A stretch of DNA of 64,000 nt from the NCBI GenBank assembly GCA_947504195.1, contig CANNGN010000001.1:372001-436000 (forward strand). The letters run 5' to 3'. Positions 9,541 through 19,107 of the stretch are shown one piece after another; the first letter of the stretch is position 1, and each line of letters starts with the position of its first letter. The notes beneath the pieces are model-generated. The model did no database searches. It was not told where the DNA came from and was given only the letters and a program-made list of their open reading frames with translations. The position numbers and the translations under genes were made by a program. This DNA is from an uncultured Vibrio sp. (lineage in GTDB: Bacteria; Pseudomonadota; Gammaproteobacteria; Enterobacterales; Vibrionaceae).

Positions 9541-10295
9541 AGTGTATAGCGACTTTCAACGAGCTCCATTTCATTCTAATCCGATATATTTTCTAGTACC
9601 GGACCTTCTCCAGATTAATTATTTCTCCTCACTAACGAAAGACGTATCGTACTTAAATTTGAGTCACCTTAAATTTTAACGGTTTCAACGAGTTGCATTA
9701 CCTCTTCCTAATTTAAAAACATATTGAGTGTTAAATGTACAAATTGCACCAATTCCCCACCTTGGTTTCTTGAGAATGAAACATGTGTTTCACAAACCAT
9801 ACATGTCAAACATAACAATTATTAACAATTCACATACAAATAAATAGGTGTTATACGAAAAAACAACCTCTTTAATTGAGTTTAATGTCAATAGGGTTGT
9901 GTCTATTGGTATCTTAACGAGTGATTGTCTCGAAGTTGATACTATGGGGTTTTACTCGATTAAGGTGGCCGATTAGTATTGTGCAAGTAATATAAGATGC
10001 CGATAATGAGTGCCAATGTGAACTTTCCGTCATAAGCAATACAGAGGAGTGTAAGCGCAAGTTATCGTTGAGAGAATTTAGAGGCCTTCAAATACGCAAC
10101 CATACGCCGTTTGCCGCCAAATTAACCCATTGCTTAAGATGAAATTGAAGAATTTATACACGATAAGAGTAACTCTGCTCTCTCTGGTTCAGCAGGTTCT
10201 GGAAATACTCTTGATGTCATCACAACTTTTGGGTAAGCCCTTATTAACTTTAGATTTAAGTTAGTTTTAATAACATAAATAATTAGGTTTTTTGC
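9541..10295 (+). other. 755-base gene-free leader upstream of the EPS locus
   Basis: No convincing complete gene is present on either strand. The stretch is AT-rich, particularly at 9690-9900. An imperfect palindrome of TGAAACA and TGTTTCA lies at 9777-9792, and a short open stretch discussed separately lies near 10138-10236. No ops/JUMPstart element (GGCGGTAGC) was found by eye. The long untranslated or regulatory region fits the strongly regulated promoters usual for Vibrio exopolysaccharide loci (inference). Confidence 0.5.
10138..10236 (+). pseudogene. Possible decayed 3' end of a gene
   Basis: The frame from 10138 reads DEIEEFIHDKSNSALSGSAG and continues SGNTLDVITTFG before a TAA at 10234-10236. 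It has plausible protein composition but no start codon. Two stops (10123 and 10135) lie just upstream in frame, beyond a further protein-like stretch (EAFKYATIRRLPPN, 10081-10122). It could be the eroded C-terminus of a gene that once preceded wzc. The family is not recognised, and the pattern could be chance. Confidence 0.25.
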
Positions 10296-12506
10296 ATGCA
10301 AGATGAACTTAAAGATTCAAACTCAGAAGCTATCGTTGACTTCTCGCATTACATCAAAGTGATAAAACAGAGCTGGGTAAAGATAGCGCTATTTTGTTTC
10401 ATGGTTTCAATATTATTGGTTCTGATCGTTCTGCAACTCGCACCAAAATACACTGCAACTGCAACACTGTTGATTGAAGCCCAAGAGAAAAAAGCAGTAT
10501 CGATTGAAGAGATGGTAGGGTTTGATTCCAGTCAAAAGGAATACTATCAAACTCAATATGAAATAATGCAGTCAGATCCGATTGCTCAACGAGTTATCGA
10601 GAAACTGAAACTTGCTAAAAATCCAAAGTTCAATAAAAGTCTTACGGAATCACAATCGATTGCCGAATTCTTCAGCTGGTTGCCTTTCACGTCTTCAACG
10701 GTTGATGAGAGTGATTTCGGACCAATGCCAAAATCTGAATATGAGCAGATTGACGATAAGGTTAGTCAAGACATTTTACGCGACTTTAAGAAGAGTCTCG
10801 AAATCATACCTATTCGTAATACCCAGTTAGTAAAAATCAGCTTTACCGCTGAAGAGCCTGAGTTGGCAGCCAAAATTGCGAATGAAATTGGACTTGCCTA
10901 TATCGAGAAAAACTTAGAAGGGCGATTAGCGGTTACTAAATACGCATCTAATTGGATCAATGCGCGAGCGGCTGAGCTGCAATTACAATTAGAGAATTCA
11001 GAGAAAGCTCTGTCTGATTATCTAGTAAAAGAGAAATTGATTGATGATAGTGGCATTGATGCATTAGCCAGTCGAGAGCTCGCTAATTTAACACAGCGCT
11101 TATCAGATGTAAGAGACCGACGTATTGAAGTAGAGTCAGCGTATTCTGCATTGAGTACGTCAAGTACGAAAAATGTGGCTTTGATTTCATCAATTCCTTC
11201 TATTTCATCTCACCCACAAGTTGTCGCTATCCGAGCTGCTGAGCTGGAAGCGCAAAATGAAGTTAATGAATTACGCAAACGTTACGGCGAAAAACACGAC
11301 AAGATGATTGCTGCACAAGCTCGCTTGGACGCGGTTAAAGAACGTGCATCAACGACGACTAACTTACTTATTAGTGGTTTTAATAAAGAACTTCAAGCCC
11401 TTCGTAAACAAGAAAATTTAATTCAATCGACGATCAATCAACGTCGTGGGGATTTCCAAGCTTTATCAATTAAAAGAAATAAATATGAATCGCTTAAGCG
11501 TGACGTTGCAACTAACCGCGATTTGTTAAATGTATTTTTAACTCGTCAGAAGGAAACAACTGCGACTAAGGACTTTAATTCTACGATTGCTAGTGTAGTC
11601 GCTGAAGCAAGGACGCCACATTATCCAAGTGGAACAAGTCGATTATTGATCGTAATCGCTGGCTTAATATTGAGTTTTGGTTTTGCAGTCGTATTAGTGA
11701 TTATTAATGACTCCCTAAGAAACACCATTACGTCGAGCGCCGACTTCGAAGACCGTTTTGGTTTAATTCCACTCGGGGGAATTCCGAAAGTCAAAGCGGC
11801 ACGTTTTGAGAAAAAACCTCTCGATAATAGCGTTTTTCATGATGAAAATGAGAATACGTTCATCGAATCGATACGTTCGATACGTACATCCTTAATGCTG
11901 AGTAACCCAACTCATAAGCGTTTAGCGATTACCTCTTCAGTTGCATCGGAAGGGAAAACGACGATTGCGATCAACGTAGCCATCGCACTCGCCAATATGG
12001 AAAGTACTATTTTGATTGATGGTGACTTACGTAAATCGGCGATCGGCGAACGTTTTGGGTTGAAAAAAAACCAACAAGGTTTGAACAATCATTTGATTAT
12101 GGGCACCGATTTATCTGAATGCTTATATAAGGATGAAAAATCAGGGTTAACAATTTTACCAGCAGGTATGCTCGCTAGCGATACACAAGAATTACTAAGC
12201 TCCGATCAATTTGCTGAACTGCTTAATACTTTAGAAAAGCAGTTTAAATACATCATTATCGACACGCCACCGACGCTACCAGTGAGTGACTCGCTAATTA
12301 TTGGCCAGCTTACCCAGAAAATGCTGTTGGTTGTGAAAGCGAATGAGACTAAGCAAGAATCAGTTAAAAAGACGTTCGCTAAATTACGTAAACACGATAT
12401 CAAGATTGAAGGTGTGGTTGTAAACCAGATTAGCCGTAAATTAGCAGGAGCTGAATACGGTTATGGGGAATATGGTCAATACGTCAATACAAACGACAAA
12501 GCATAG
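10296..12506 (+). CDS. wzc: Wzc-like polysaccharide co-polymerase and tyrosine autokinase
   Basis: Inner-membrane protein of 736 residues controlling chain length and export of a Wzy-type polymer. It has a Wzz domain with a first membrane helix at about residues 28-48, a long periplasmic coiled-coil region (about 170-440), and a second helix at about 449-472 preceded by TPHYPSGTSR. The cytoplasmic BY-kinase follows: Walker A ASEGKTT (about 550-556), Walker A' ILIDGD (about 573-578) and Walker B YIIIDTPP (about 652-659). The tail holds a Tyr cluster (YGYGEYGQY, about 722-730) for autophosphorylation. It is first in the locus. No Wza porin or Wzb phosphatase gene is adjacent, which is unusual. 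Confidence 0.9.
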   Translation: MQDELKDSNSEAIVDFSHYIKVIKQSWVKIALFCFMVSILLVLIVLQLAPKYTATATLLIEAQEKKAVSIEEMVGFDSSQKEYYQTQYEIMQSDPIAQRVIEKLKLAKNPKFNKSLTESQSIAEFFSWLPFTSSTVDESDFGPMPKSEYEQIDDKVSQDILRDFKKSLEIIPIRNTQLVKISFTAEEPELAAKIANEIGLAYIEKNLEGRLAVTKYASNWINARAAELQLQLENSEKALSDYLVKEKLIDDSGIDALASRELANLTQRLSDVRDRRIEVESAYSALSTSSTKNVALISSIPSISSHPQVVAIRAAELEAQNEVNELRKRYGEKHDKMIAAQARLDAVKERASTTTNLLISGFNKELQALRKQENLIQSTINQRRGDFQALSIKRNKYESLKRDVATNRDLLNVFLTRQKETTATKDFNSTIASVVAEARTPHYPSGTSRLLIVIAGLILSFGFAVVLVIINDSLRNTITSSADFEDRFGLIPLGGIPKVKAARFEKKPLDNSVFHDENENTFIESIRSIRTSLMLSNPTHKRLAITSSVASEGKTTIAINVAIALANMESTILIDGDLRKSAIGERFGLKKNQQGLNNHLIMGTDLSECLYKDEKSGLTILPAGMLASDTQELLSSDQFAELLNTLEKQFKYIIIDTPPTLPVSDSLIIGQLTQKMLLVVKANETKQESVKKTFAKLRKHDIKIEGVVVNQISRKLAGAEYGYGEYGQYVNTNDKA

Positions 12507-12517
12507 GACAAAAGAGT

Positions 12518-13492
12518 ATGAAATTTTTAGTCACAGGAGCCGCAGGCTTTATCGGAAATTTTGTCGCTGAGCGTCTTTGTAATGAAGGTCATGAAGTGGT
12601 GGGCATTGATAATTTAAATGACTACTACGACCCTAAATTAAAACATGCTCGCTTAGAACGCATTCAATACTTAGATAACTTTCGTTTCATAGCGATGGAT
12701 GTGTCGGATAGAGAAGCCGTTGCTGAATTATTTTTAAACGAAAAGTTTGAGCGAGTGATTCACCTAGCGGCTCAGGCGGGAGTTCGTTATTCCATCGAAA
12801 ACCCTATGGCTTATGTCGATTCGAATTTAGTTGGTATGACGACGATTCTCGAAGGTTGTCGCCATAATAACGTTGGCCATTTAGTTTACGCATCTTCAAG
12901 CTCAGTCTACGGCATGAATGATAAAACCCCGTTTTCAGAAGATGACCGTGTCGATAACCCTGTTTCTTTGTACGCTGCGACAAAGAAAGCGAATGAGTTA
13001 ATGGCTCATACATACAGTCACTTATATAAATTACCAACGACAGGGTTACGCTTTTTTACGGTTTATGGGCCGTGGGGAAGACCCGATATGGCACCGTATC
13101 TGTTTACAGATGCTATCGCAAATAACAGGCCAATCAATGTTTTTAATAACGGTAAAATGAAAAGAGATTTTACGTATATTGATGACATCGTCGAAAGTTT
13201 AATCAGAATTCAAGATGTCACTCCTTCTGAAAAGTCGAACTACTACAGTCTATACAACATCGGAAACAATAGCCCTGTCGAGTTAGGGTACTTTATTGAA
13301 TGCATAGAAAATAGTTTAAATACTAAAGCAGAAAAGAATTTAATGCCTATGCAACCAGGCGACGTAAAAGTGACTTATGCTGACTGCTCCAAGTTAGAAG
13401 CCGCAACCAATTTTACACCTAGTACTGAGCTACACGTTGGTATCGATAAATTTGTACAGTGGTTTAAAAACTATAATAAAGCGTGCGATTAA
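12518..13492 (+). CDS. NAD-dependent nucleotide-sugar epimerase (UDP-glucuronate 4-epimerase-like)
   Basis: Extended SDR enzyme of 324 residues. The Rossmann motif GAAGFIG is at residues 7-13, and the catalytic Tyr152 and Lys156 lie in LYAATKK with the SSSSVYG serine just before. The opening, with IDNLNDYYDPKLKHARL, closely follows UDP-glucuronate 4-epimerases (CapI/WcvA/LpsL types), which make UDP-galacturonate. UDP-GlcNAc or UDP-Glc epimerases remain possible. It starts 11 bases after wzc with an AGGA site, so it supplies a sugar donor within the same operon. The polymer probably contains a uronic acid (inference). Confidence 0.85.
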   Translation: MKFLVTGAAGFIGNFVAERLCNEGHEVVGIDNLNDYYDPKLKHARLERIQYLDNFRFIAMDVSDREAVAELFLNEKFERVIHLAAQAGVRYSIENPMAYVDSNLVGMTTILEGCRHNNVGHLVYASSSSVYGMNDKTPFSEDDRVDNPVSLYAATKKANELMAHTYSHLYKLPTTGLRFFTVYGPWGRPDMAPYLFTDAIANNRPINVFNNGKMKRDFTYIDDIVESLIRIQDVTPSEKSNYYSLYNIGNNSPVELGYFIECIENSLNTKAEKNLMPMQPGDVKVTYADCSKLEAATNFTPSTELHVGIDKFVQWFKNYNKACD

Positions 13493-13494
13493 CC

Positions 13495-14640
13495 ATGAGA
13501 AAAAAGATAGCATTCTTGATTAACTCTTTGGAAGGCGGTGGTGCAGAAAGAGTTTTTACTAACTTGGTCAATTATCTTTCTGACAAAGATGAATATGAGA
13601 TCGTTGTTATTCTCATTGATAACTTAGAGCAGAAATACGAAATTAATTCAAACATTGAACTCAAGGTTATTGCAAATAGCGGAAACATTACCAAGTTAGA
13701 ATTATACAAACTGTATAAAGAGCTTAAACAAGGTGACTATGATTGTGTTATATCCTTTTTAACCCGAGCGAATATATTAAATTGTATTTGTAAGAAGCTA
13801 ATTGGATATAAATCTATAATCAGCGAGCGAGTTAATACATCCACTCATTTAGAAAGTGGACGATTTTCTGACTTAAAAAAACGCTTAATTTCGATTACCT
13901 ACCGACTATCAGATAAGATTTTTGCGGTATCAAATGGTGTTAAAACAGAGCTGGTCGACAATTTTAATATTGAGAAAGAAAAAATTGAAGTGATCTACAA
14001 CTCGATTGATATCGACCGAATATCTGCGTTGGCCAATAATAATTCTCTTGTTTCTGATATTGATGATTTTATCTCATCAAATACCTTAGTTTGCGTTGGG
14101 CGTTTAGTTGAAAATAAGAACTTTCAATTGGTCATTGAAGCTATCAAGAGCCTTCCAAATAATTTAATTATTATAGGTCAAGGACACCTTGAACCTGAAC
14201 TAAGAGCGTTGGTAGACGAGAATGGTTTAAACGACCGTGTAAAATTCACAGGCCATATGTCTAATCCTTTTTGCGTAGTGCAAAAATGCATGGCTTATGT
14301 TCAAACTTCAAACTCAGAAGGTTTTCCTAATTCATTAACTGAAGCTATGGGTTTAGGAATCCCTGTTATTTCCACAGATTGTAAGTCTGGGCCAAGAGAA
14401 ATTCTAAATCCAGATTGTAAAGATAGTACATTATTCTCTCAAGATGTTGAATTGAGTGAGTATGGTATTTTATATCCAGTAAATGATGTCGAAAGCTTAA
14501 TTAAAGCAATAAAAATAATAAATACATCTCCAGAAATATTAAGTAGATATTCAAAACTGTCAACGGATAGGGCTAGTACATTTAAACCTAATGTAATTTT
14601 TGATCACTATTTAAATAGTATTCAGGAGATAATATCATGA
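13495..14640 (+). CDS. Glycosyltransferase family 4 (GT-B fold)
   Basis: A 381-residue GT-B glycosyltransferase. The N-terminus has the GGGAERV loop of GT4 enzymes, followed in the C-terminal half by VGRLVENKNFQLVIEAI and the donor-binding E-x7-E segment SNSEGFPNSLTEAMGLGIPV. The ATG at 13495 is preferred over a GTG at 13483 that would lie inside the epimerase gene. The stop overlaps the next glycosyltransferase by 4 bases. Sugar and linkage specificity cannot be read from sequence. From here on the DNA is clearly AT-richer than the urease region. Confidence 0.85.
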   Translation: MRKKIAFLINSLEGGGAERVFTNLVNYLSDKDEYEIVVILIDNLEQKYEINSNIELKVIANSGNITKLELYKLYKELKQGDYDCVISFLTRANILNCICKKLIGYKSIISERVNTSTHLESGRFSDLKKRLISITYRLSDKIFAVSNGVKTELVDNFNIEKEKIEVIYNSIDIDRISALANNNSLVSDIDDFISSNTLVCVGRLVENKNFQLVIEAIKSLPNNLIIIGQGHLEPELRALVDENGLNDRVKFTGHMSNPFCVVQKCMAYVQTSNSEGFPNSLTEAMGLGIPVISTDCKSGPREILNPDCKDSTLFSQDVELSEYGILYPVNDVESLIKAIKIINTSPEILSRYSKLSTDRASTFKPNVIFDHYLNSIQEIIS

Positions 14641-15749
14641 ACGAGCAAATTGCAGTTATAGGATTGAGAGGAATCCCTGGCATAATGGGAGGTATTGAAA
14701 CACACTGTGAAAAACTTTACCCATTAGTCAAAGAATTAGATCCTGATTTAGATATAACCGTATATTGTAGAAAGTCCTATGTTTTCGATCGAATACCGTA
14801 TAAAGGTATAAATCGAATTTCAATATTTAGTACAAAAAATAAAAATATTGAGACGCTATTACATACATTTCTTTCTATATTACATGCTCGTTTTATTAAA
14901 AATATAAGAATTGTTCATATTCATGCTATTGGGCCTGGGTTGTTATCTCCGTTTGCTAAGTTACTTGGTATGAAAGTAATCGTTACTCATCATGGTGCTG
15001 ACTACAATCGGCAGAAATGGGGACCGTTTGCAAAATTCGCTTTAAAAGCAGGCGAGTTTCTGTGTGTTAAATTTGCTAGCCGAGTGTTGATAGTCAGTAA
15101 TAGTTTAAGTAACAAGCTGAGTGCTGTGTATAAATCAGATAACATGTTTTTTGTGCCTAATGGTGTGAAAAATATTGAATTTGAACCGAGCGCTTGTTCT
15201 ATTGATGATGATGTACTGAGCCTAATCAATAATGACAATAGCCCTGGTTACATATTAGCTGTAGGGCGATTAGTCCCAGAAAAAGGCTACCATGATTTAG
15301 TCGAAGCTTATAAAAAATTGACGAATAAAAAGTACAAACTGGTGATTGTTGGGGATGCAGATCATCCTAACTTTTATAGCAAAGGTTTAATCGCAAACCA
15401 AAGTGACGACATACTCTTTCTTGGACGTCGTAGTGGTGCAACTCTTGATATTCTTTATAGAAAAGCATCGCTATTTATATTACCAAGTTACCATGAAGGG
15501 CTGCCTGTGGTTGCTTTAGAAGCTGTAAGCTATGGGCTGCCGATCCTCTTAAGTAATATCGATGAGAATTCTGATATTGGCTTGAATCATCCATCTTACT
15601 TTAATGTGGGTAATGTTGATGAGTTAACTGCTAAATTAGGTGTGGATAATTTTGATGCTTATAAGAGTGATTATGAAATCATACTTGATAAATACGATTG
15701 GAAAAAGATTGCCAAATCTTTAGTTGGTCATTACGAAGATATTAGGTAA
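14637..15749 (+). CDS. Glycosyltransferase family 4, DUF1972-type N-terminus
   Basis: A 370-residue GT-B enzyme. The N-terminus IAVIGLRGIPGIMGGIETHC is typical of the DUF1972/rhamnosyltransferase-like GT4 subgroup. Mid-protein VTHHGADYNRQKWGPFAK and C-terminal YILAVGRLVPEKGYHDLVEA and LPSYHEGLPVVALEA match the acceptor and donor domains. It is translationally coupled to the preceding gene (ATGA overlap), so the two probably add successive sugars to the repeat unit on the cytoplasmic face. Confidence 0.83.
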   Translation: MNEQIAVIGLRGIPGIMGGIETHCEKLYPLVKELDPDLDITVYCRKSYVFDRIPYKGINRISIFSTKNKNIETLLHTFLSILHARFIKNIRIVHIHAIGPGLLSPFAKLLGMKVIVTHHGADYNRQKWGPFAKFALKAGEFLCVKFASRVLIVSNSLSNKLSAVYKSDNMFFVPNGVKNIEFEPSACSIDDDVLSLINNDNSPGYILAVGRLVPEKGYHDLVEAYKKLTNKKYKLVIVGDADHPNFYSKGLIANQSDDILFLGRRSGATLDILYRKASLFILPSYHEGLPVVALEAVSYGLPILLSNIDENSDIGLNHPSYFNVGNVDELTAKLGVDNFDAYKSDYEIILDKYDWKKIAKSLVGHYEDIR

Positions 15750-15754
15750 TTTCT

Positions 15755-17056
15755 ATGTCGGTATTATCAGCTGCAGTCATTATCCTTAGTATAATTATAT
15801 CATTATACTATGCAGCAAGATTAAAGTTGGACGATTCGGTTTATTTTTTAATCTATGCCCTTGGTGGTCGATACGCACTTTCTTTTGTCCATGAGTTTTC
15901 ATTTAGTCCTGCTTTAGCTGGTCAATCTCTGAACTCTTTATTTTCTATTTCTGTCGTATTATTGGGATTGATGTTTTTTATTAGGTTTTATGTAAACCTC
16001 AAATACATCAATTCGGTTGGTGTTTTAATTCTAGTTGCATTCACTAGTTCCTTTATTAATTCAACTCTTGGTGAGTTTTTACAAGAGTTCACCAAATGGG
16101 GTTACTTTTTCTCATTAACGCTCTCAATATATCTATTGATGAAAAAACATAGTGGCGAAGTCATATTAAAAGTTATTGCCCCTATATTTATTGGCGTTGT
16201 TATTAGTCAACTATTATCAATAGTATTGAATACCCCAAAAATGACCGAGCAAATACTATCGGATTCTAATTCGGCAAGTTATATTGGCGGATATGGTCAT
16301 GAATCGGCTTTTTCATTTATTTTGTTGACAGTCGGGGTGCTGATTTTACAAGCTTCAAAATATTGGAATAAGTCATCTACTGCGTTTTTTTGCTTAACTG
16401 TATTGTTTATTTTAATTGTCTTTGCAAACTATCGTACGAGTTTGATGGCATATTTAGTTCTATTTATTATGTATATCATTTATTTTATTGGAAGAAAGCA
16501 GGTTCCAGTTAAAATTATAAGTTATTCTATCGCCATACTTGTTGGTTTTTTAGTCACTACTCTATTTTTAAACGAAATAACAAGTCGGTTTTCCGATATC
16601 GGTGATCTGTTTACTAAATTAGATTTCAAACTCATATTGGACCCGTCTACTTTCACGGTCGAAGAAAAAAGGCTGCTGTCTTCTCGTTTGTATATCTGGA
16701 ACTTATATTATTTTGAGTATAAATCCTTTCCATTGATCAATTTGATTTTTGGGTCTGGTCCTGGTTCATGGAAGCAGTATTTTGATCTTTATGCACACAA
16801 TAGTTTTGTGGCGTATTTGTTTGATATGGGGATTGTTGGAGTCCTATGTTTGATCGTTTTCTATCTTCAGATTTACTTTACCTTATTTTTTAGAAAGCTA
16901 TGTAATGCGCATATGCAAGGTGCATTTTTCAGCTTTATCGTATTAAACTTAGCAACTATGCCGTTATGGAATATTGAAGGCCTAATTCTGCTGGCATTTA
17001 TCGTTGGAATTTCAATGTATAATTTAGAAAATGAGCGTGGACATGATAAGAGATAA
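15755..17056 (+). CDS. Wzy-like O-antigen/EPS polymerase
   Basis: Polytopic membrane protein of 433 residues with about 11-12 hydrophobic segments and a larger polar loop near residues 280-330. This topology matches Wzy/WaaL-type polymerases, which join repeat units in the periplasm. The segment FGSGPGSWKQYFDLYAHNSF near residues 332-351 resembles the G-x-H-N motif of the Wzy_C family. Such proteins diverge strongly, so the call rests mostly on topology and position. Low GC is typical. It overlaps the next gene by 26 bases. Confidence 0.75.
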   Translation: MSVLSAAVIILSIIISLYYAARLKLDDSVYFLIYALGGRYALSFVHEFSFSPALAGQSLNSLFSISVVLLGLMFFIRFYVNLKYINSVGVLILVAFTSSFINSTLGEFLQEFTKWGYFFSLTLSIYLLMKKHSGEVILKVIAPIFIGVVISQLLSIVLNTPKMTEQILSDSNSASYIGGYGHESAFSFILLTVGVLILQASKYWNKSSTAFFCLTVLFILIVFANYRTSLMAYLVLFIMYIIYFIGRKQVPVKIISYSIAILVGFLVTTLFLNEITSRFSDIGDLFTKLDFKLILDPSTFTVEEKRLLSSRLYIWNLYYFEYKSFPLINLIFGSGPGSWKQYFDLYAHNSFVAYLFDMGIVGVLCLIVFYLQIYFTLFFRKLCNAHMQGAFFSFIVLNLATMPLWNIEGLILLAFIVGISMYNLENERGHDKR

Positions 17057-17615
17057 GCACAGTTACTTGCTCTATAAAAATGAAGATAAAAAGGCTTTGG
17101 AGCTCACTCGTAATATTTACTTTGAATGGTTATTCAATGATATATGGAGATTTCAAAGAAATTTACGTAGAACAGAGTATTGGTTCAATTGTAAAAACGG
17201 CATCGTTAACAAGGTTATCTACTATATGCTAGCGTTGAGGACAAAAAAATTGGGCACCAAGCTCGGTTTTTCTATCCCAATCAACGTTTTTGGTAAAGGG
17301 CTCTCTATAGCTCACACCGGTACTATAGTCGTGAATTCTAACGCTCGAGTAGGTGACTATTGTCGTATCCACGTCTGCGTCAATATAGGTGCTGATATTT
17401 CAGATGGAACTCTAGCTCCTTGTCTTGGCGACAACATTTACATTGGCCCAGGAGCTAAAATATATTCAAACATTGCGATAGGTGATAATACGGTCATCGG
17501 AGCCAATAGCGTTGTAAATAAAAGCTTCACGGATGGAAATTGTACGATAGCCGGTATTCCTGCAAAAAAAATCAAAGACGTTGGTAAAGACGTTATTCGC
17601 GAGACTTCAGTTTAA
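17031..17615 (+). CDS. Hexapeptide-repeat acyltransferase (CysE/LbH family)
   Basis: A 194-residue left-handed beta-helix acyltransferase. The N-terminal half is helical, and from about residue 80 hexapeptide repeats appear: LSIAHTGTIVVNSNARVGDY, IHVCVNIGAD, IYIGPGAKIYSN and IAIGDNTVIGANSVV, closing with AGIPAKKIKD. The His in AHTG is the likely catalytic base as in serine acetyltransferases. In this locus it more likely acetylates a sugar of the polymer than serine. The start at 17031 lies inside the wzy-like gene; the in-frame ATG at 17043 is an alternative. Confidence 0.82.
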   Translation: MSVDMIRDKHSYLLYKNEDKKALELTRNIYFEWLFNDIWRFQRNLRRTEYWFNCKNGIVNKVIYYMLALRTKKLGTKLGFSIPINVFGKGLSIAHTGTIVVNSNARVGDYCRIHVCVNIGADISDGTLAPCLGDNIYIGPGAKIYSNIAIGDNTVIGANSVVNKSFTDGNCTIAGIPAKKIKDVGKDVIRETSV

Positions 17616-17643
17616 ATATATAACGATCGGTGAATTGGCATAA

Positions 17644-19059
17644 ATGATAAATAATAGAATATTGCAGCTAATATGGGTGTTCACCGAAAGGTTTGGATTG
17701 ATTGTTTTAGCGACAATCTCATTCTATGTGTTTGCGTTAGAGTTAACTCCAGAACAGTTAGGTAAAGGCGTTCTCGCGTTATCGATTATTGAATTTGCCG
17801 GCTTGTTTTTTACCGCAGCACTCGAAGACCCATTTGTCCGGCAAACAAAGTTAGATTCAGAGAAGGACGGGACTTTATTTTGGTCCAGTCTGATCATCTC
17901 GCTTGTTTGTTCAATCTTAATTATTTCTGGAATTGCTATTGTTAGTGATGACAGTGCATTTATCTACTTAGTAGCCTTCGCGACTCTTAAACTTCCAGTA
18001 CTATTATGTTCACGTGTTTTCGTAGCGCATTTACGTCGTGCGGGGAAATTTAAAGCGTTAATGATAAGAACCATATATGGCAAAGTACTTGGTTCGATAT
18101 GTGCGATTTATCTTGCGATGACCGGCGCTGGAGCGTGGGCTATTGTCGTTCAAGCGGTTGTTATGGATGTTGTAGCCTTTGTTATTCTTCTGTCCGTTGA
18201 TCGCAGACCATTGCCACTTAAAATTAATTTTAAATTCTTACATGAGCTGCTTTCAGTAGGGGTTGTGACAAGCCTTAAAGCGATCAGTATGGATATGATG
18301 GGACGCGGCATTAATCTGATGGTTGGTGTCGTTGCTGGTAACGAGGTGTTGGGTATTTTTAATATGGCCCAGCGTCTGATAGAGCTCTTACGTAGCTCTA
18401 TATATACAGGTTTAGCGAGCTATGCCTTACCTGTTATGTCTAGGCGGCAAAATGATATTGCGCGTCTATCTAAGTTTTTTATGTCAGCAACAAAGTACAC
18501 GCATTTAATGATTCTACCGCTTTTCTTAGGGCTAGCTGTCGTCGCCGATGATGTGGTTGTGCTTATTTTCGGTATGAAATGGCAACCTTCTGTAGTGGTA
18601 TTACAGTCTTTGGCTGTTATCACCGCTGTCGGTTCAATACTGGTTCTTGTTCCTAGTTTGTTACTTGCAGTTAAAAAACCACAATTGACTCTAAAATCGG
18701 AAGTACTCGGCTCGTTGGTTGCTGTAGCGAGTATTTTTATCTTTGGGCCATTGTATGGTGCATTAGCCGGTGCTATTGCGGTAATCGTCAGGTTCATTTT
18801 AATTTTACAGCCTAACTGTCGTGCGCTTAATCAAGTTGCCAATATTGGTTCTCGCGATTTTTTCAAACAGTTAATTCCCATTTATCTATCAGGGTTCTTG
18901 ATGGTATCAACCGTTTTAGTATTGAATAACTATTTTCAATATGACGCTTTGATGTTACCCGTTAAAATAGTCGTCGGTATGCTCAGCTATGTTGTTGCGT
19001 TGTTTATATTTGATCAATTTTGGTTGAAGGATATGATGAGATTTATTAAAAATGATTAA
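17644..19059 (+). CDS. Wzx-like polysaccharide flippase (MOP superfamily)
   Basis: Membrane protein of 471 residues with about 12-14 hydrophobic segments, in the size and pattern of Wzx/oligosaccharide flippases. The N-terminal segment with FALELTPEQLGKGVLALSI, and later LGIFNMAQRLIELLRSSIYT with YALPVMSRRQND, follows the polysaccharide-synthesis/MOP family pattern. It would move the lipid-linked repeat unit to the periplasm for the Wzy-like polymerase encoded two genes upstream. Confidence 0.82.
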   Translation: MINNRILQLIWVFTERFGLIVLATISFYVFALELTPEQLGKGVLALSIIEFAGLFFTAALEDPFVRQTKLDSEKDGTLFWSSLIISLVCSILIISGIAIVSDDSAFIYLVAFATLKLPVLLCSRVFVAHLRRAGKFKALMIRTIYGKVLGSICAIYLAMTGAGAWAIVVQAVVMDVVAFVILLSVDRRPLPLKINFKFLHELLSVGVVTSLKAISMDMMGRGINLMVGVVAGNEVLGIFNMAQRLIELLRSSIYTGLASYALPVMSRRQNDIARLSKFFMSATKYTHLMILPLFLGLAVVADDVVVLIFGMKWQPSVVVLQSLAVITAVGSILVLVPSLLLAVKKPQLTLKSEVLGSLVAVASIFIFGPLYGALAGAIAVIVRFILILQPNCRALNQVANIGSRDFFKQLIPIYLSGFLMVSTVLVLNNYFQYDALMLPVKIVVGMLSYVVALFIFDQFWLKDMMRFIKND

Positions 19060-19107
19060 TATTCTTGCAGACTGTAATCTGCATTTAGATAAACTCGAGA
19101 CTTAACA

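Noticed and set aside
9777-9792. TGAAACA/TGTTTCA palindrome as a CRP site
   Set aside because: It has two mismatches in each half of the TGTGA-N6-TCACA consensus; too weak to call as CRP.
9541-10295. Search for an ops/JUMPstart element of RfaH-controlled operons
   Set aside because: No GGCGGTAGC-like sequence found on the plus strand.
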